A DNA stretch of 32,593 nucleotides from an uncultured Lachnospiraceae bacterium (lineage in GTDB: Bacteria > Bacillota > Clostridia > Lachnospirales > Lachnospiraceae). Positions 23,129-31,874 of this stretch are shown piece after piece; position 1 is the stretch's first letter, and every line of letters begins with the position of its first letter. Position numbers and translations under genes: made by a program. The stretch is taken from positions 1 through 32,593 of the forward strand of contig USGM01000021.1 of NCBI GenBank assembly GCA_900554205.1, given 5' to 3'. The notes beneath the pieces are model-generated. The model was given only the letters and a program-made list of their open reading frames with translations. It did not search any database and was not told where the DNA came from.

Positions 23129-23150
23129 TGCCGACTTATTTCTTCGACAA
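23129..23150. promoter_or_regulatory. Candidate Spo0A boxes upstream of spoIIGA
   Basis: TTGTCGAA on the minus strand (23150-23143) is a perfect Spo0A box (TGNCGAA). TGCCGAC on the plus strand (23129-23135) matches 6 of 7. They lie at about -70 and -55 relative to the likely start, close to the spacing of Spo0A sites at B. subtilis spoIIG. The first overlaps the U-tract of the ftsZ terminator. Confidence 0.6.
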
Positions 23151-23183
23151 AAAAAGCTGCACAGAACAATGTCTGTACAGCTT
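23149..23183 (-). terminator. Terminator of ftsZ
   Basis: AAGCTGTACAGA and TCTGTGCAGCTT on the minus strand form a 12-pair stem (one G-U) around a 6-base loop, followed directly by a T-run. The stem begins 30 bases after the ftsZ stop. The T-run runs into the Spo0A box, so division cluster and spoIIG operon are separated with almost no spare sequence. Confidence 0.85.
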
Positions 23184-23212
23184 CCTTACATACCTTATGC
23201 TTTTTCTGGACA

Positions 23213-24397
23213 CTATTTTCTCTGAAGGAAATCAGGAATCTTTAAGGTCTTCTCCTCCACGGAGCTTCTGATGTCAACCGGCTTCTGAATCCCCGGTGCA
23301 GGTCTCTGCGTCGTCGGCTGCGTAGGCTGTGTGCCGGCTGTCGGCGGAATATTCACACCCTTCATGGAAGTAGGTGTGAGATGGGAGGTCGGCTGCCTGT
23401 ACGCAGTTCCGGCGCCATATCTGGGCTGAACTGTCGAATTTGCAGACACATCCTCCAGACCTGTCGCAATGACAGTGATCGTACAGCTGTCGGACTTCGT
23501 CGCATCATACATTGCACCGAAAATAATGGTAATATCCTCACCCGCAAGATTCTGAACATAGCTTGCCGCATCGTTGGCATCCGCCAGCGTAATATCTCCG
23601 GATACGTTGATAATGATATGGGTAGCTCCGCTGATGGTCGTCTCCAGAAGAGGGCTCTCAACCGCCATTTTAACAGCCTCAAGCGCCTTGTCATCGCCCT
23701 TTCCTTCGCCGATTCCGATATGTGCAATTCCCTTGTCCTTCATTACCGTCTGAACATCAGCAAAGTCAAGGTTGATCGTCGTAGGTACGTTGATCAGATC
23801 CGTAATTCCGCGCACTGCCTGCTGGAGAACCTCATCTGCCTTCTTGAGGGCTTCGGGCATTGTCGTGCGTCTGTCTACAATTTCAAGAAGCTTATCGTTC
23901 GGAATAACGATAAGTGTGTCCACATTTTCCTTGATGCGCTCGATACCGTTGAGGGCGTTGACCATACGTGCCTTCGCCTCAAAACGGAAAGGCTTCGTCA
24001 CAACGCCGACCGTGAGAATACCCATCTCCTTCGCCAGCTTTGCAACCACCGGTGCCGCACCGGTTCCAGTACCGCCGCCCATTCCACAGGTGACAAATAC
24101 CATGTCCGCGCCCTTAAGAGCCGCAGAGATTTCCTCCGTGCTCTCCTCGGCAGCCTTCTCGCCAACCTCAGGCTTAGCTCCCGCTCCGAGTCCCTTCGTC
24201 AGCTTCTCACCGATCTGCAGCAGCTTCGGAGCCTTGCAGAGCTGCAAAGCCTGCTTGTCCGTATTCACCCCGATAAAATCTACTCCACCAATCTGTTCAT
24301 CAATCATTCTATTAACAGCATTATTACCTGCACCACCAATACCGACAACTATGATCTTGGCTGCAGACTCAGCGTCATTCGTCTTAATCTCAAGCAA
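23213..24397 (-). CDS. ftsZ: Cell division protein FtsZ
   Basis: Tubulin-like GTPase that forms the division ring. The 394-residue chain shows the nucleotide-binding GIGGAGNNAVNRM, the tubulin signature GGGTGTGAAP, the T7-loop region NLDFADVQTVM with the catalytic Asp, a Thr/Pro/Gln-rich linker from about 330, and the C-terminal peptide KIPDFLQRK that binds partners. The start is TTG at 24397, with GGAGG 8 bases upstream and no nearby in-frame ATG. In this cluster it follows ftsQ directly with no ftsA. A candidate promoter in the gap would allow expression apart from the upstream genes. Confidence 0.98.
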   Translation of the reverse strand: MLEIKTNDAESAAKIIVVGIGGAGNNAVNRMIDEQIGGVDFIGVNTDKQALQLCKAPKLLQIGEKLTKGLGAGAKPEVGEKAAEESTEEISAALKGADMVFVTCGMGGGTGTGAAPVVAKLAKEMGILTVGVVTKPFRFEAKARMVNALNGIERIKENVDTLIVIPNDKLLEIVDRRTTMPEALKKADEVLQQAVRGITDLINVPTTINLDFADVQTVMKDKGIAHIGIGEGKGDDKALEAVKMAVESPLLETTISGATHIIINVSGDITLADANDAASYVQNLAGEDITIIFGAMYDATKSDSCTITVIATGLEDVSANSTVQPRYGAGTAYRQPTSHLTPTSMKGVNIPPTAGTQPTQPTTQRPAPGIQKPVDIRSSVEEKTLKIPDFLQRK

Positions 24398-24439
24398 AGG
24401 TATGTCCTCCTTCTAACCTAATCTGAACTCATATAAACT

Positions 24440-24468
24440 ATCATATAATTATTTCTTGAATTTAGCAA
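24440..24468 (-). promoter_or_regulatory. Candidate sigma-A promoter of ftsZ
   Basis: On the minus strand TTGCTA (24468-24463), a 17-base spacer and TATGAT (24445-24440), in the 88-base gap between ftsQ and ftsZ. Four of six and five of six match. Confidence 0.45.
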
Positions 24469-24485
24469 CCATTTTCTGAAAAAGT

Positions 24486-25214
24486 TTATTCGGGCTTGAA
24501 TGTGTATCTCCCATCCCCTTCCGACTGCGTATTCATCTGCAAAGTGCCCTTTTTCCCCTCCAGACTCGGAAGCAGTTCCGGCAGAAGCATCAGCTTGTCC
24601 TCCATGGCAAGGCTCTCGCTCCCCAATGCCACCTTCACCTCCCCGAAGTATACCGTGACCTCTCCTGCCCGGTTAAAATACAGCTTGTCCGCCTTCAGCT
24701 CGTACTTGTTCAGAAGCTTTGTCACATTCAGGATCTTGTTGAAGATGTCCTTATCCTCCACCGGAAGCGCCTGTCCCACCACGACATGATCAAATTTCAG
24801 ACCCGTGACCTGCGGCACTCCCGCCGTCCTGATGCTGGAACTCTCCACCACATAGCCGTCCTTGTCGAAATACATGTAGGTGTCCATGAACCGGACATAG
24901 CCGGTCAGCACCTTCTCGTAGACAATGATCTTGATCGTATCCGGCGCAAGCACCTTCACATCCATCGTATCGACAAACGGAACGCCTTCAATGCCCTTGT
25001 TCCGGTATTTCAGCGAAAGGTACAACGAATTGTCCCCCAGAAATCCGCTCATGACAATGTCCTTGATCTCGTCCTCGGTGTAATGGACATTTCCCTCCAC
25101 ATACACGGTGCTCACCGTGTATGTGGTCTTTATATAGTAGCCTCCGCCGAGCAATATGACTGCAAGCACCGCGATGACCAGCAGTATCACGCCAAACTTC
25201 TTCCTCTTATACAC
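24486..25214 (-). CDS. ftsQ: Cell division protein FtsQ/DivIB
   Basis: Single-pass membrane protein of the divisome that links FtsL and FtsB-type partners. A 242-residue chain with a helix at about 8-28, then a POTRA-like domain (34-103; TVSTVYVEGNVHYTEDEI) and a beta domain with FDKDGYVVESSS and VPQVTGL. Length is typical. The start is GTG at 25214, overlapping the last bases of murA (stop at 25207-25209). The AGGAG site is 13 bases upstream within murA, longer than usual, so translation is probably coupled. Confidence 0.93.
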   Translation of the reverse strand: MYKRKKFGVILLVIAVLAVILLGGGYYIKTTYTVSTVYVEGNVHYTEDEIKDIVMSGFLGDNSLYLSLKYRNKGIEGVPFVDTMDVKVLAPDTIKIIVYEKVLTGYVRFMDTYMYFDKDGYVVESSSIRTAGVPQVTGLKFDHVVVGQALPVEDKDIFNKILNVTKLLNKYELKADKLYFNRAGEVTVYFGEVKVALGSESLAMEDKLMLLPELLPSLEGKKGTLQMNTQSEGDGRYTFKPE

Positions 25215-26460
25215 TTATGACACGCGCTCCTAACTCTCTGAGATCTCTGCAGATATTTTCATATCCGCGGTATATATACGGGCACCCGGAAACTGTGGTT
25301 CTCCCGTCTGCCATCAGCCCGGCAACGACCAGTGCAGCGCCGCCACGCAGTTCCTTCGCCGTAACCTGCGCGCCCTTCAGCCCTTCCACGCCTCTGACCC
25401 GCACCCTGAACGCATCCAGCTGTTCCATATCGCCCCCCATCCCCCTGAGCTCCTCCACGACCCGGAAGCGGTTCTCAAAGATGGTCTCTTCCACAAGCGT
25501 CTCACCGTCCCCGATGGTCTCCACCGCAAGTGCAAGCGATTGAAGATCTGTCGGGAAGCCCGGATAAGGTGCCGTCACAATACGCTTCACAGCCAGCGGT
25601 CTCTCCGGTCCCTGTACATAGATTCCGTTGTCGGAGCTGCACAGCTTTCCGCCCATCTGTTCCGCAAGCTCCAGCACTGCCGTAAGCTCGCCGACCGGCG
25701 CGTTTTCCAGAAAGATATTTCCACCGGTTCCCATACACGCCATGAGATAGGTTCCCGCCACAATTCTGTCCGCCGGAACCTCAAAGTCCGCCCCGTAGAG
25801 CTTTTTCCCGCCACGGATCGTAAGCCTGTCGGTGCCCACTCCGTCAATCTCCGCTCCGCAGAGCTGCAAATATCTGCAAAGCGCCTCGATCTCCGGCTCC
25901 CTCGCCGCACCGTCCAGAATCGTATCTCCCTCCGCCATGACCCCGGCGAGAATAACATTTTCCGTCGCTCCGACGCTCGGCTTCGGCATATAGATCTTGG
26001 CCCCGTGCAGTCTGTCCGCAGTTGCACGGAGCAGACCGCCCTCCTCGCTGAATTCCACTCCCATCTGCTCCAGCGCCGCAATGTGCAGGTCGATCGGTCT
26101 GGAACCGATGACACAGCCCCCCGGATATTCCATCACCACCTCATTGCATCTGCCCAGCATCGCGCCGAGCAGACACAGAGACGATCTCATCCCTCTCACT
26201 GCCTCTGAACAAATATCACCTCTTCTGACCCCGGAGGAATCCACGGTCAGTCCATTCTCCTGCCAGTTCACAACACAGCCCAGACTTTGCAGAAGACTCG
26301 CCATGGCATAGACATCCGCAATTCTGGGACAATTTCCGATGTATGAAATTTCACCATTTAAAAGCGTCGCCGCCAGAACCGGAAGCGTCGCATTTTTGGA
26401 GCCTTGAATACATACCTTTCCCTGCAGGGCGACACCGCCCCGAATATGAATCGTGTCCAT
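25207..26460 (-). CDS. murA: UDP-N-acetylglucosamine 1-carboxyvinyltransferase
   Basis: First committed step of peptidoglycan synthesis, transferring enolpyruvate from PEP to UDP-GlcNAc. The 417-residue enzyme has Lys22 in GSKNA and the active-site Cys116 in YPGGCVIGSRPID; the Cys makes it fosfomycin-type, unlike the Asp variants. Arg and Asp of the FPTDLQSLA segment follow later. Some clostridia have two MurA paralogues; this one sits in the division cluster. Between ftsW and murA are 71 bases with only a weak promoter-like element. Confidence 0.95.
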   Translation of the reverse strand: MDTIHIRGGVALQGKVCIQGSKNATLPVLAATLLNGEISYIGNCPRIADVYAMASLLQSLGCVVNWQENGLTVDSSGVRRGDICSEAVRGMRSSLCLLGAMLGRCNEVVMEYPGGCVIGSRPIDLHIAALEQMGVEFSEEGGLLRATADRLHGAKIYMPKPSVGATENVILAGVMAEGDTILDGAAREPEIEALCRYLQLCGAEIDGVGTDRLTIRGGKKLYGADFEVPADRIVAGTYLMACMGTGGNIFLENAPVGELTAVLELAEQMGGKLCSSDNGIYVQGPERPLAVKRIVTAPYPGFPTDLQSLALAVETIGDGETLVEETIFENRFRVVEELRGMGGDMEQLDAFRVRVRGVEGLKGAQVTAKELRGGAALVVAGLMADGRTTVSGCPYIYRGYENICRDLRELGARVISV

Positions 26461-26531
26461 AGCTCTCTGCCTTGAATAAGATTACTATATTCTATGTGCA
26501 GAAGCCTGTACGCGTTCCCGAAATCCGTCTC

Positions 26532-27698
26532 CTATAGTTCCTTCAGCTCTATCCGCTTTGCCACGCTTAAGACCAGCCCGATCTCTATCAGCAGGAACAT
26601 GACGGACGAGCCGCCGTAACTGATAAAGGGCAGGGAAATACCGGTATTCGGAATGGTATTGGTGACAACGGCAATATTCAGGATCGCCTGAATGGCGATA
26701 TGCCCCATAACGCCGACGACGAGCATCGCGCCGAACAGATCGGAGGCATTGTTGGCAATCACCATCATACGCCAGAGAAGCATAATGAACATCAGGATTA
26801 CGGCAATCGCGCCGAAAATGCCCAGCTCCTCACAGATGATCGAGAAGATCATATCATTCTGCGCCTCCGGCAGGAAGCTCAGCTTCTGCATGCTCTGTCC
26901 GAGTCCCTTTCCCCATATGCCGCCGCTGCCGATGGCATACAATGCCTGCAGGGTCTGGAAGCCCTTGCCCTGCGCCTTGCTCTCGGGATCGAGCCACGCC
27001 ACGATTCTCTCGCTTCGGAAACCGCCCTCTCCGCCGGAGGAGACAATCATAAATACCAGTCCGCCCACAGCCGCCACGCCGAGCAGTCCCATGATGACAA
27101 ACTTTTTGTAATCCGGGCTCGCAACAAATACCATCAGCACCGAAATGCCCATAATGATGATGGCGGAGCTGAGGTTCTTCGTAATCAGGTAAACCTCCGC
27201 CACAATGGGCAGCGGCACTATAATCATAAACAGGAAGCCCTTCCATGTCCGCACATTTTTCCCGATCTTGCACACCATGACCGCCAGAAAGAGGATCATG
27301 CAGAGCTTTGCCACCTCCGCCGGCTGCAGATTCAGCCCGATGCCAGGAATACGGACCCATCTTCTTGCACCGTGCGATTCGACGCCAAGCGGTGTCAGAA
27401 CCAGCGGAACCAGTCCCATTGCCACAAGATAGCCCAGAAATGCGAACCTCTCCCAGAAATGATAGGGGATATTCGCCACAGCCGTCATCAATACCAGTCC
27501 GAGGATGATGGCGATCAGCTGCTTTTTCAGGTAATATGCGGCGTCCCCGAAGCTCTGAAACGCCTCATAGGAGCTTGCCGAATAGATCATGACCAGTCCG
27601 AAGCCGAGAAGGAACAGCACGATAAACAGAAGGCTGTAGTCGAAAAAATACTCAGATTGTTCTTTTTTTCTTCGTTTTGTCGTTCTCTGTGTAGCCAT
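26532..27698 (-). CDS. ftsW: SEDS-family peptidoglycan polymerase FtsW/SpoVE
   Basis: Membrane glycosyltransferase that works with a class B PBP at the septum. About ten hydrophobic segments in 388 residues, with LNLQPAEVAKL, ASPDYKK, SGGIWGKGLGQS, FLPEAQNDMIFSIICEELG and NTGISLPFISYGGSS, all SEDS hallmarks. I start at ATG 27698, with GGGGAG 5 bases upstream; a GTG at 27704 is also in frame but too close to that site. Whether it is closer to vegetative FtsW or sporulation SpoVE cannot be told. It lies 14 bases after murD. Confidence 0.94.
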   Translation of the reverse strand: MATQRTTKRRKKEQSEYFFDYSLLFIVLFLLGFGLVMIYSASSYEAFQSFGDAAYYLKKQLIAIILGLVLMTAVANIPYHFWERFAFLGYLVAMGLVPLVLTPLGVESHGARRWVRIPGIGLNLQPAEVAKLCMILFLAVMVCKIGKNVRTWKGFLFMIIVPLPIVAEVYLITKNLSSAIIIMGISVLMVFVASPDYKKFVIMGLLGVAAVGGLVFMIVSSGGEGGFRSERIVAWLDPESKAQGKGFQTLQALYAIGSGGIWGKGLGQSMQKLSFLPEAQNDMIFSIICEELGIFGAIAVILMFIMLLWRMMVIANNASDLFGAMLVVGVMGHIAIQAILNIAVVTNTIPNTGISLPFISYGGSSVMFLLIEIGLVLSVAKRIELKEL

Positions 27699-27712
27699 AG
27701 ACACTCCCCGTT

Positions 27713-29065
27713 CTACAGGCGGCAGACATATTCCTTGAATAATTCGCCCCTGACTTCATAATTCGGAAACATTCCCCAGCTTGCACAGGCAGGCGACAGG
27801 AGCACAGCGTCTCCCGGCTCGGCAAGCTCCGTGCAGAGTTTCAGGCACTCGTCGTAGCTGTCGGCAAACTTTATCTTCTCAAAGCCATGCTTCCTCGCAC
27901 ACTCCGCGATCTTCTCCCTCGTCTGTCCGATCAGCACCAGCCACTTCACCTTGCCGCCAAAGCTGTCTATCCACTCGTCATACTCGCTCTGTTTGTCGAA
28001 GCCGCCTCCGATCAGAACCGTCGGCTTGCTCATCGCCTTGATTCCCTGAATCGCAGCATCGGGATTTGTTCCCTTGGAATCATTGTAATAGTCCACACCG
28101 TTCTTCGTCGCCACAAACTCAATGCGGTGCTCCACCGCGTGAAAGCCCCTGATGACGGCAAGAACCGTCTGCTCCGGCACTCCGAACGCCTCCGAGATTG
28201 CCAGCGCCGCCATGACATTTTCGACATTGCAGATGCCGACAAGATTCATGTCCTTATGGATGTCCATGACCTCACGGCTTACGCCGCCCCTGCTTCTCAT
28301 GATCTTATCCCCGCTCAGCCAGTAGCCGTCCGCAAGCTCCCTCGCCGATGAGAACCATGTCACTCCCGCCGGACATCTGTCCCCGAATGCCCTCGTATAT
28401 TCGTTCTCATAATTCAGCACACAGGTATCCTGCTTCGTCTGGTTTCGGGTAATATTCTCCTTCGCCGCCACATACGCCTCCATTGTGTGATGGCGGTTCA
28501 GATGATCCGGAGTAATATTCAGTATCGCAGAAACCGCAGGATGGAAATCGCAGATTGTCTCCAGCTGGAAGGAGCTGATCTCTCCGACGGTCACCGTCTT
28601 TTCCGATGTTTTCAGGCATTCGGAGGTGTAGGCGTTCCCGATGTTTCCCACGACAAAGACCTGATCCTCCCCCTTCCATGCCTTCATGATCTCGCCGACA
28701 AGCGTTGTCGTCGTTGTCTTGCCGTTCGTTCCGGTGATGGCGATAACGCTTCCCTTTTCCTCCTGAAAGCCGAGTTCGATCTCGCCCATGACTCTCGCGC
28801 CGTGCTCTTTCAGCGCCAGCACAAGCGGTATATCCACCGGCACGCCGGGGCTGAGCACAACGGCCTCGGTCGACTCCAGCACATCTGTCGGGAGCTCTCC
28901 CGCGATGCAGACCGCCCTGCTTTCCGCCGGGAGCTTCGCCCTCATCTCCTCCGAAGTCAGCTTGTCGCTGCTGTCATACAGGACTACCTTCTTCCCCATG
29001 TGCTCTAAGAGCTTTACCGATCCGACCCCGCTGATGCCGGAGCCTATCACCAGATAATTTTTCAT
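27713..29065 (-). CDS. murD: UDP-N-acetylmuramoylalanine-D-glutamate ligase
   Basis: Adds D-glutamate to UDP-MurNAc-L-alanine. The 450-residue enzyme has the Rossmann-like start YLVIGSGISGVGSVKLLE, LSPGVP, the P-loop ITGTNGKTTTTTL, the ITPDHLNRH block and the C-terminal NDSKGTNPDAAIQGI and SPACASWGMFPNYEVRG. AAAGGAAG precedes the ATG. Lies between mraY (47 bases before) and ftsW (14 bases after) in the usual order. Confidence 0.97.
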   Translation of the reverse strand: MKNYLVIGSGISGVGSVKLLEHMGKKVVLYDSSDKLTSEEMRAKLPAESRAVCIAGELPTDVLESTEAVVLSPGVPVDIPLVLALKEHGARVMGEIELGFQEEKGSVIAITGTNGKTTTTTLVGEIMKAWKGEDQVFVVGNIGNAYTSECLKTSEKTVTVGEISSFQLETICDFHPAVSAILNITPDHLNRHHTMEAYVAAKENITRNQTKQDTCVLNYENEYTRAFGDRCPAGVTWFSSARELADGYWLSGDKIMRSRGGVSREVMDIHKDMNLVGICNVENVMAALAISEAFGVPEQTVLAVIRGFHAVEHRIEFVATKNGVDYYNDSKGTNPDAAIQGIKAMSKPTVLIGGGFDKQSEYDEWIDSFGGKVKWLVLIGQTREKIAECARKHGFEKIKFADSYDECLKLCTELAEPGDAVLLSPACASWGMFPNYEVRGELFKEYVCRL

Positions 29066-29112
29066 CTTTTACGTCTTCCTTTTCTATTATTTTATGTCCA
29101 GTTCCCTGAAAG

Positions 29113-30075
29113 CTACTTCAATCCAAGCAGCGCGATCAGACACATCAGTGCCGTGACCACCGTAAATACAGCCGTGATCCTCGTCTCAGACCATCCGCAA
29201 AGCTCAAAGTGATGGTGCAGCGGAGCCATGCGGAACAGACGCTTCCCGCCGGTCAGCTTAAAGAAAGCAACCTGCAGAACTACAGATATGACTTCGATCA
29301 TATACACGACCCCGACGATCGCTATGAACAGCGGCAGCTGCAGCATATATCCGCACGCCGCCACAAAACCGCCGAGCGCCAGTGAGCCGGTGTCTCCCAT
29401 GAACACTGCCGCCGGGTATACATTAAAAAGAAGAAAGCCAAGCAGTGCACCCGCCACTGCACTGGTCACAGGCTCGAGCCCGCTTCCCGTTCCAGCCGCA
29501 ACCGCCGTAAAGAAGACCGCGACAATCACCGTGACGCTGCCCGCCAATCCGTCCAGACCGTCCGTAAAGTTGACGCCGTTTACCGTGCCGAGCACAATAA
29601 AGAACAGAATCGGCAGGTTCCATGCGCCGAAATTCCAGAACATCCCATGTCCGAACGGCACTCTCATCGCCAGACTGACATCCGTGAACTTCAACAGATA
29701 GCATGCAAATATCCCCGTGATCAGGAGCTGACCTGCCAGCTTCTGCACGGGCGATAAGCCCATTGATCTTCTGCACACGACCTTTATGTAATCGTCGACA
29801 AAGCCGACCAGTCCGAAGCCGACCGTCAGGAACAGAATCGGCGCGGTCTGCGGATAATCCTCCAGAAAAATCAGCGAAGTCACCGACACTGCAAGCAGGA
29901 TCAGAATTCCTCCCATTGTCGGTGTCCCGTTCTTTTTCAGATGCTCTGCCGGTCCGTTCTCCCTCACCGTCTGCCCGACCTTCAGCCGTCTCAGCCACGG
30001 AATCAGAACCGGCCCCAGCAGGGCGCTGACGCCAAACGAAATGATAACTGCCAAAATACTGACCTTACTCATCAT
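29113..30075 (-). CDS. mraY: Phospho-N-acetylmuramoyl-pentapeptide transferase
   Basis: Makes lipid I by moving phospho-MurNAc-pentapeptide onto undecaprenyl phosphate. A 320-residue polytopic membrane protein with the catalytic Asp pair in VGFVDDYIKV, the VNFTDGLDGLAGS motif and the C-terminal APLHHHFELCGWSETRI. The start overlaps the stop of the SpoVD-like gene (ATGA overlap at 30072-30075), so translation is coupled. Confidence 0.97.
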   Translation of the reverse strand: MMSKVSILAVIISFGVSALLGPVLIPWLRRLKVGQTVRENGPAEHLKKNGTPTMGGILILLAVSVTSLIFLEDYPQTAPILFLTVGFGLVGFVDDYIKVVCRRSMGLSPVQKLAGQLLITGIFACYLLKFTDVSLAMRVPFGHGMFWNFGAWNLPILFFIVLGTVNGVNFTDGLDGLAGSVTVIVAVFFTAVAAGTGSGLEPVTSAVAGALLGFLLFNVYPAAVFMGDTGSLALGGFVAACGYMLQLPLFIAIVGVVYMIEVISVVLQVAFFKLTGGKRLFRMAPLHHHFELCGWSETRITAVFTVVTALMCLIALLGLK

Positions 30076-31808
30076 TGATTATACCCCATTATTCCTAAAT
30101 ACGGAAGAATATTTTCAAAAAGCTGCCGGATGACCGGCGCCGCCACCTGTCCGCCGTAGTAAACGCCCTGCGGATTGTTGATGATGGCAAGCGCGATGAC
30201 CTGCGGGTCGTCCGCCGGTGCGAAGCCGATAAACGATGAGATATACCTGCCGCTTCCTCTCGGCAGAGTCTGACTGGTCGCCGTCTTCCCGCCGATGCGG
30301 AAGCCCTCAATCGCGCCGTTCTTTCCCGAGCCCTCCGCGACCACCATCTCCAGTATCCCACGCATTGTCGCACTGGTCTCCTCTGACAGAATCCCCTGTC
30401 TGACCGGGTAGGTAAAGGTCTCCTGCACATTTCCGTCCGCGTCCAGCGTCTGCACCCCGAAGTGCGGTGTGATCCGGTTTCCGCCGTTGATAATGGAAGA
30501 TGCCGTTGTCAGCAGCTGGATCGGCGTGATCTGGAAGGACTGCCCGAAGGCAACCGTCGCCAGCTCCACATTACCCATGTTCTCTTTCTTGTGCATGATA
30601 GTTCCCGCCTCACCGGGCAGATCGATCCCTGTCTTATCCTTAAGCCCGAACGCCTCAAAATATTCATAATATTTGTCAATGCCGAGCCGCAGTCCGACCG
30701 AGATGAGCGCCGGGTTGCAGGAATTCATCATACAGTGGGTAAAATCCTGCGAGCCGTGTCCCGCAATCTTATGGCAGCGGATTTTCCGGTCGTCCACAAC
30801 AATGAAGCCCGGGCAGCTGAAGGTGCTCGCCGTCGTGATGACGCCCTCCTCAAGCCCTGCCGCCGCCGTGATGATCTTGAACGTGGAGCCCGGCTCATAA
30901 GTGTCGTTGATGCACCCGTTTCTCCAGATGCCGTTGAGCAGATTCTGCTTCTCCTCGGCGCTGAGCCCCTCCGGCGTTCCCTCCGGCAGACTGTAGGGAT
31001 CATTCAGATCAAATTCCGGCACATTCACCATCGCGTAGATCTCACCGTTCTGCGGATTCATGACGAGAATGGACACGCTGTCTGCCTCCTTCGTCGCCAT
31101 CGTCTGCACTGCCAGCTGCGTCGCGTAATACTGGATGTTCATATCCAGACTGGTACAGAGATCGCTCCCGCTCACCGGCTCGATCCGCCGCTCTCCCGCT
31201 GCCTCCACCTCCAGTCCCTTCGCGTCCGTCACCGTGAGGATGGTACCGGGCTTTCCCTGCAGATACTCTTCATATTTGACTTCAAGCCCGATGATGCCCT
31301 GATTGTCTCCGCCGGTAAAGCCGAGCACCTTGCTCGCCAGTTCGCCGCAGGGATAATATCTTTTATAGTCCTCATCCACCTTGACACCAGGCAGGTCGTA
31401 CTCCCTGATCCTGTCGCCGACCGCCTTATCGACATTGCTCTTGATGCGTTCCATGGAAGAGTATTTTTCCACCCTCTTTTTCACATATTCCTCTGACAGC
31501 TCCAGCTCCCGGCAGAGGATCTCGATGACCTCCTCCGCGTCCTCGATCTGGTTATGTATCACGGAAACCGTGCAGACTGTCTTGTTGTCCGCGAGGACAT
31601 TGCCGTTGCGGTCCAGTATCCTTCCCCGCGCAGCCTTGATATTTCTCTCCCTCTCGTGAAGCTGCTCCGCCTTCACGGCGTAATGCTCCGCACGCCATAT
31701 GCAGAGGTATACAAGTCTGCCGAACAGGAACACGAGGATGCCCGCACAGATCAGAAATATTGTCAGTATCTTCTTTCTGTGAAAAATCTTGTTGTTATCC
31801 GTCAGCAT
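30072..31808 (-). CDS. Class B penicillin-binding protein, SpoVD-like
   Basis: Transpeptidase of the SpoVD/FtsI class. One membrane helix (about 14-35), an N-terminal dimerisation domain with RGRILDRNGNVLA, and a transpeptidase domain with Ser308 in GSTFK and SCN at 363-365. The third motif reads KTA (508-510, in GGKTATSQ) rather than KTG. No PASTA domains follow. I start at ATG 31808, with GAGG 6 bases upstream; the frame opens at 31820 without a site. It lies directly before mraY, the position of spoVD in Bacillus, and after another class B PBP. Vegetative versus cortex function cannot be settled from sequence. Confidence 0.9.
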   Translation of the reverse strand: MLTDNNKIFHRKKILTIFLICAGILVFLFGRLVYLCIWRAEHYAVKAEQLHERERNIKAARGRILDRNGNVLADNKTVCTVSVIHNQIEDAEEVIEILCRELELSEEYVKKRVEKYSSMERIKSNVDKAVGDRIREYDLPGVKVDEDYKRYYPCGELASKVLGFTGGDNQGIIGLEVKYEEYLQGKPGTILTVTDAKGLEVEAAGERRIEPVSGSDLCTSLDMNIQYYATQLAVQTMATKEADSVSILVMNPQNGEIYAMVNVPEFDLNDPYSLPEGTPEGLSAEEKQNLLNGIWRNGCINDTYEPGSTFKIITAAAGLEEGVITTASTFSCPGFIVVDDRKIRCHKIAGHGSQDFTHCMMNSCNPALISVGLRLGIDKYYEYFEAFGLKDKTGIDLPGEAGTIMHKKENMGNVELATVAFGQSFQITPIQLLTTASSIINGGNRITPHFGVQTLDADGNVQETFTYPVRQGILSEETSATMRGILEMVVAEGSGKNGAIEGFRIGGKTATSQTLPRGSGRYISSFIGFAPADDPQVIALAIINNPQGVYYGGQVAAPVIRQLFENILPYLGIMGYNQ

Positions 31809-31874
31809 AGAAAACCTCATAGAAAAGGGATTGATATACTCTATTCCCCTTTTTATGAGGTTATGTCTTTCGTA

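Noticed and set aside
23381..24421. 346-residue plus-strand frame opposite ftsZ
   Set aside because: Antisense shadow of ftsZ.
26461..26531. TATAGT as a promoter of murA
   Set aside because: The -35 position matches only about 3 of 6; co-transcription with ftsW is simpler.
26700..27761. 353-residue plus-strand frame opposite ftsW
   Set aside because: Antisense shadow; His/Asn/Arg-rich composition typical of reversed membrane-protein coding.
31821..31874. Possible terminator or sigma-E promoter between the two PBP genes
   Set aside because: AAAAGGG and CCCTTTT can pair, but the loop is 17 bases, and the sigma-E-like boxes match poorly (about 5 of 8 in the -10).
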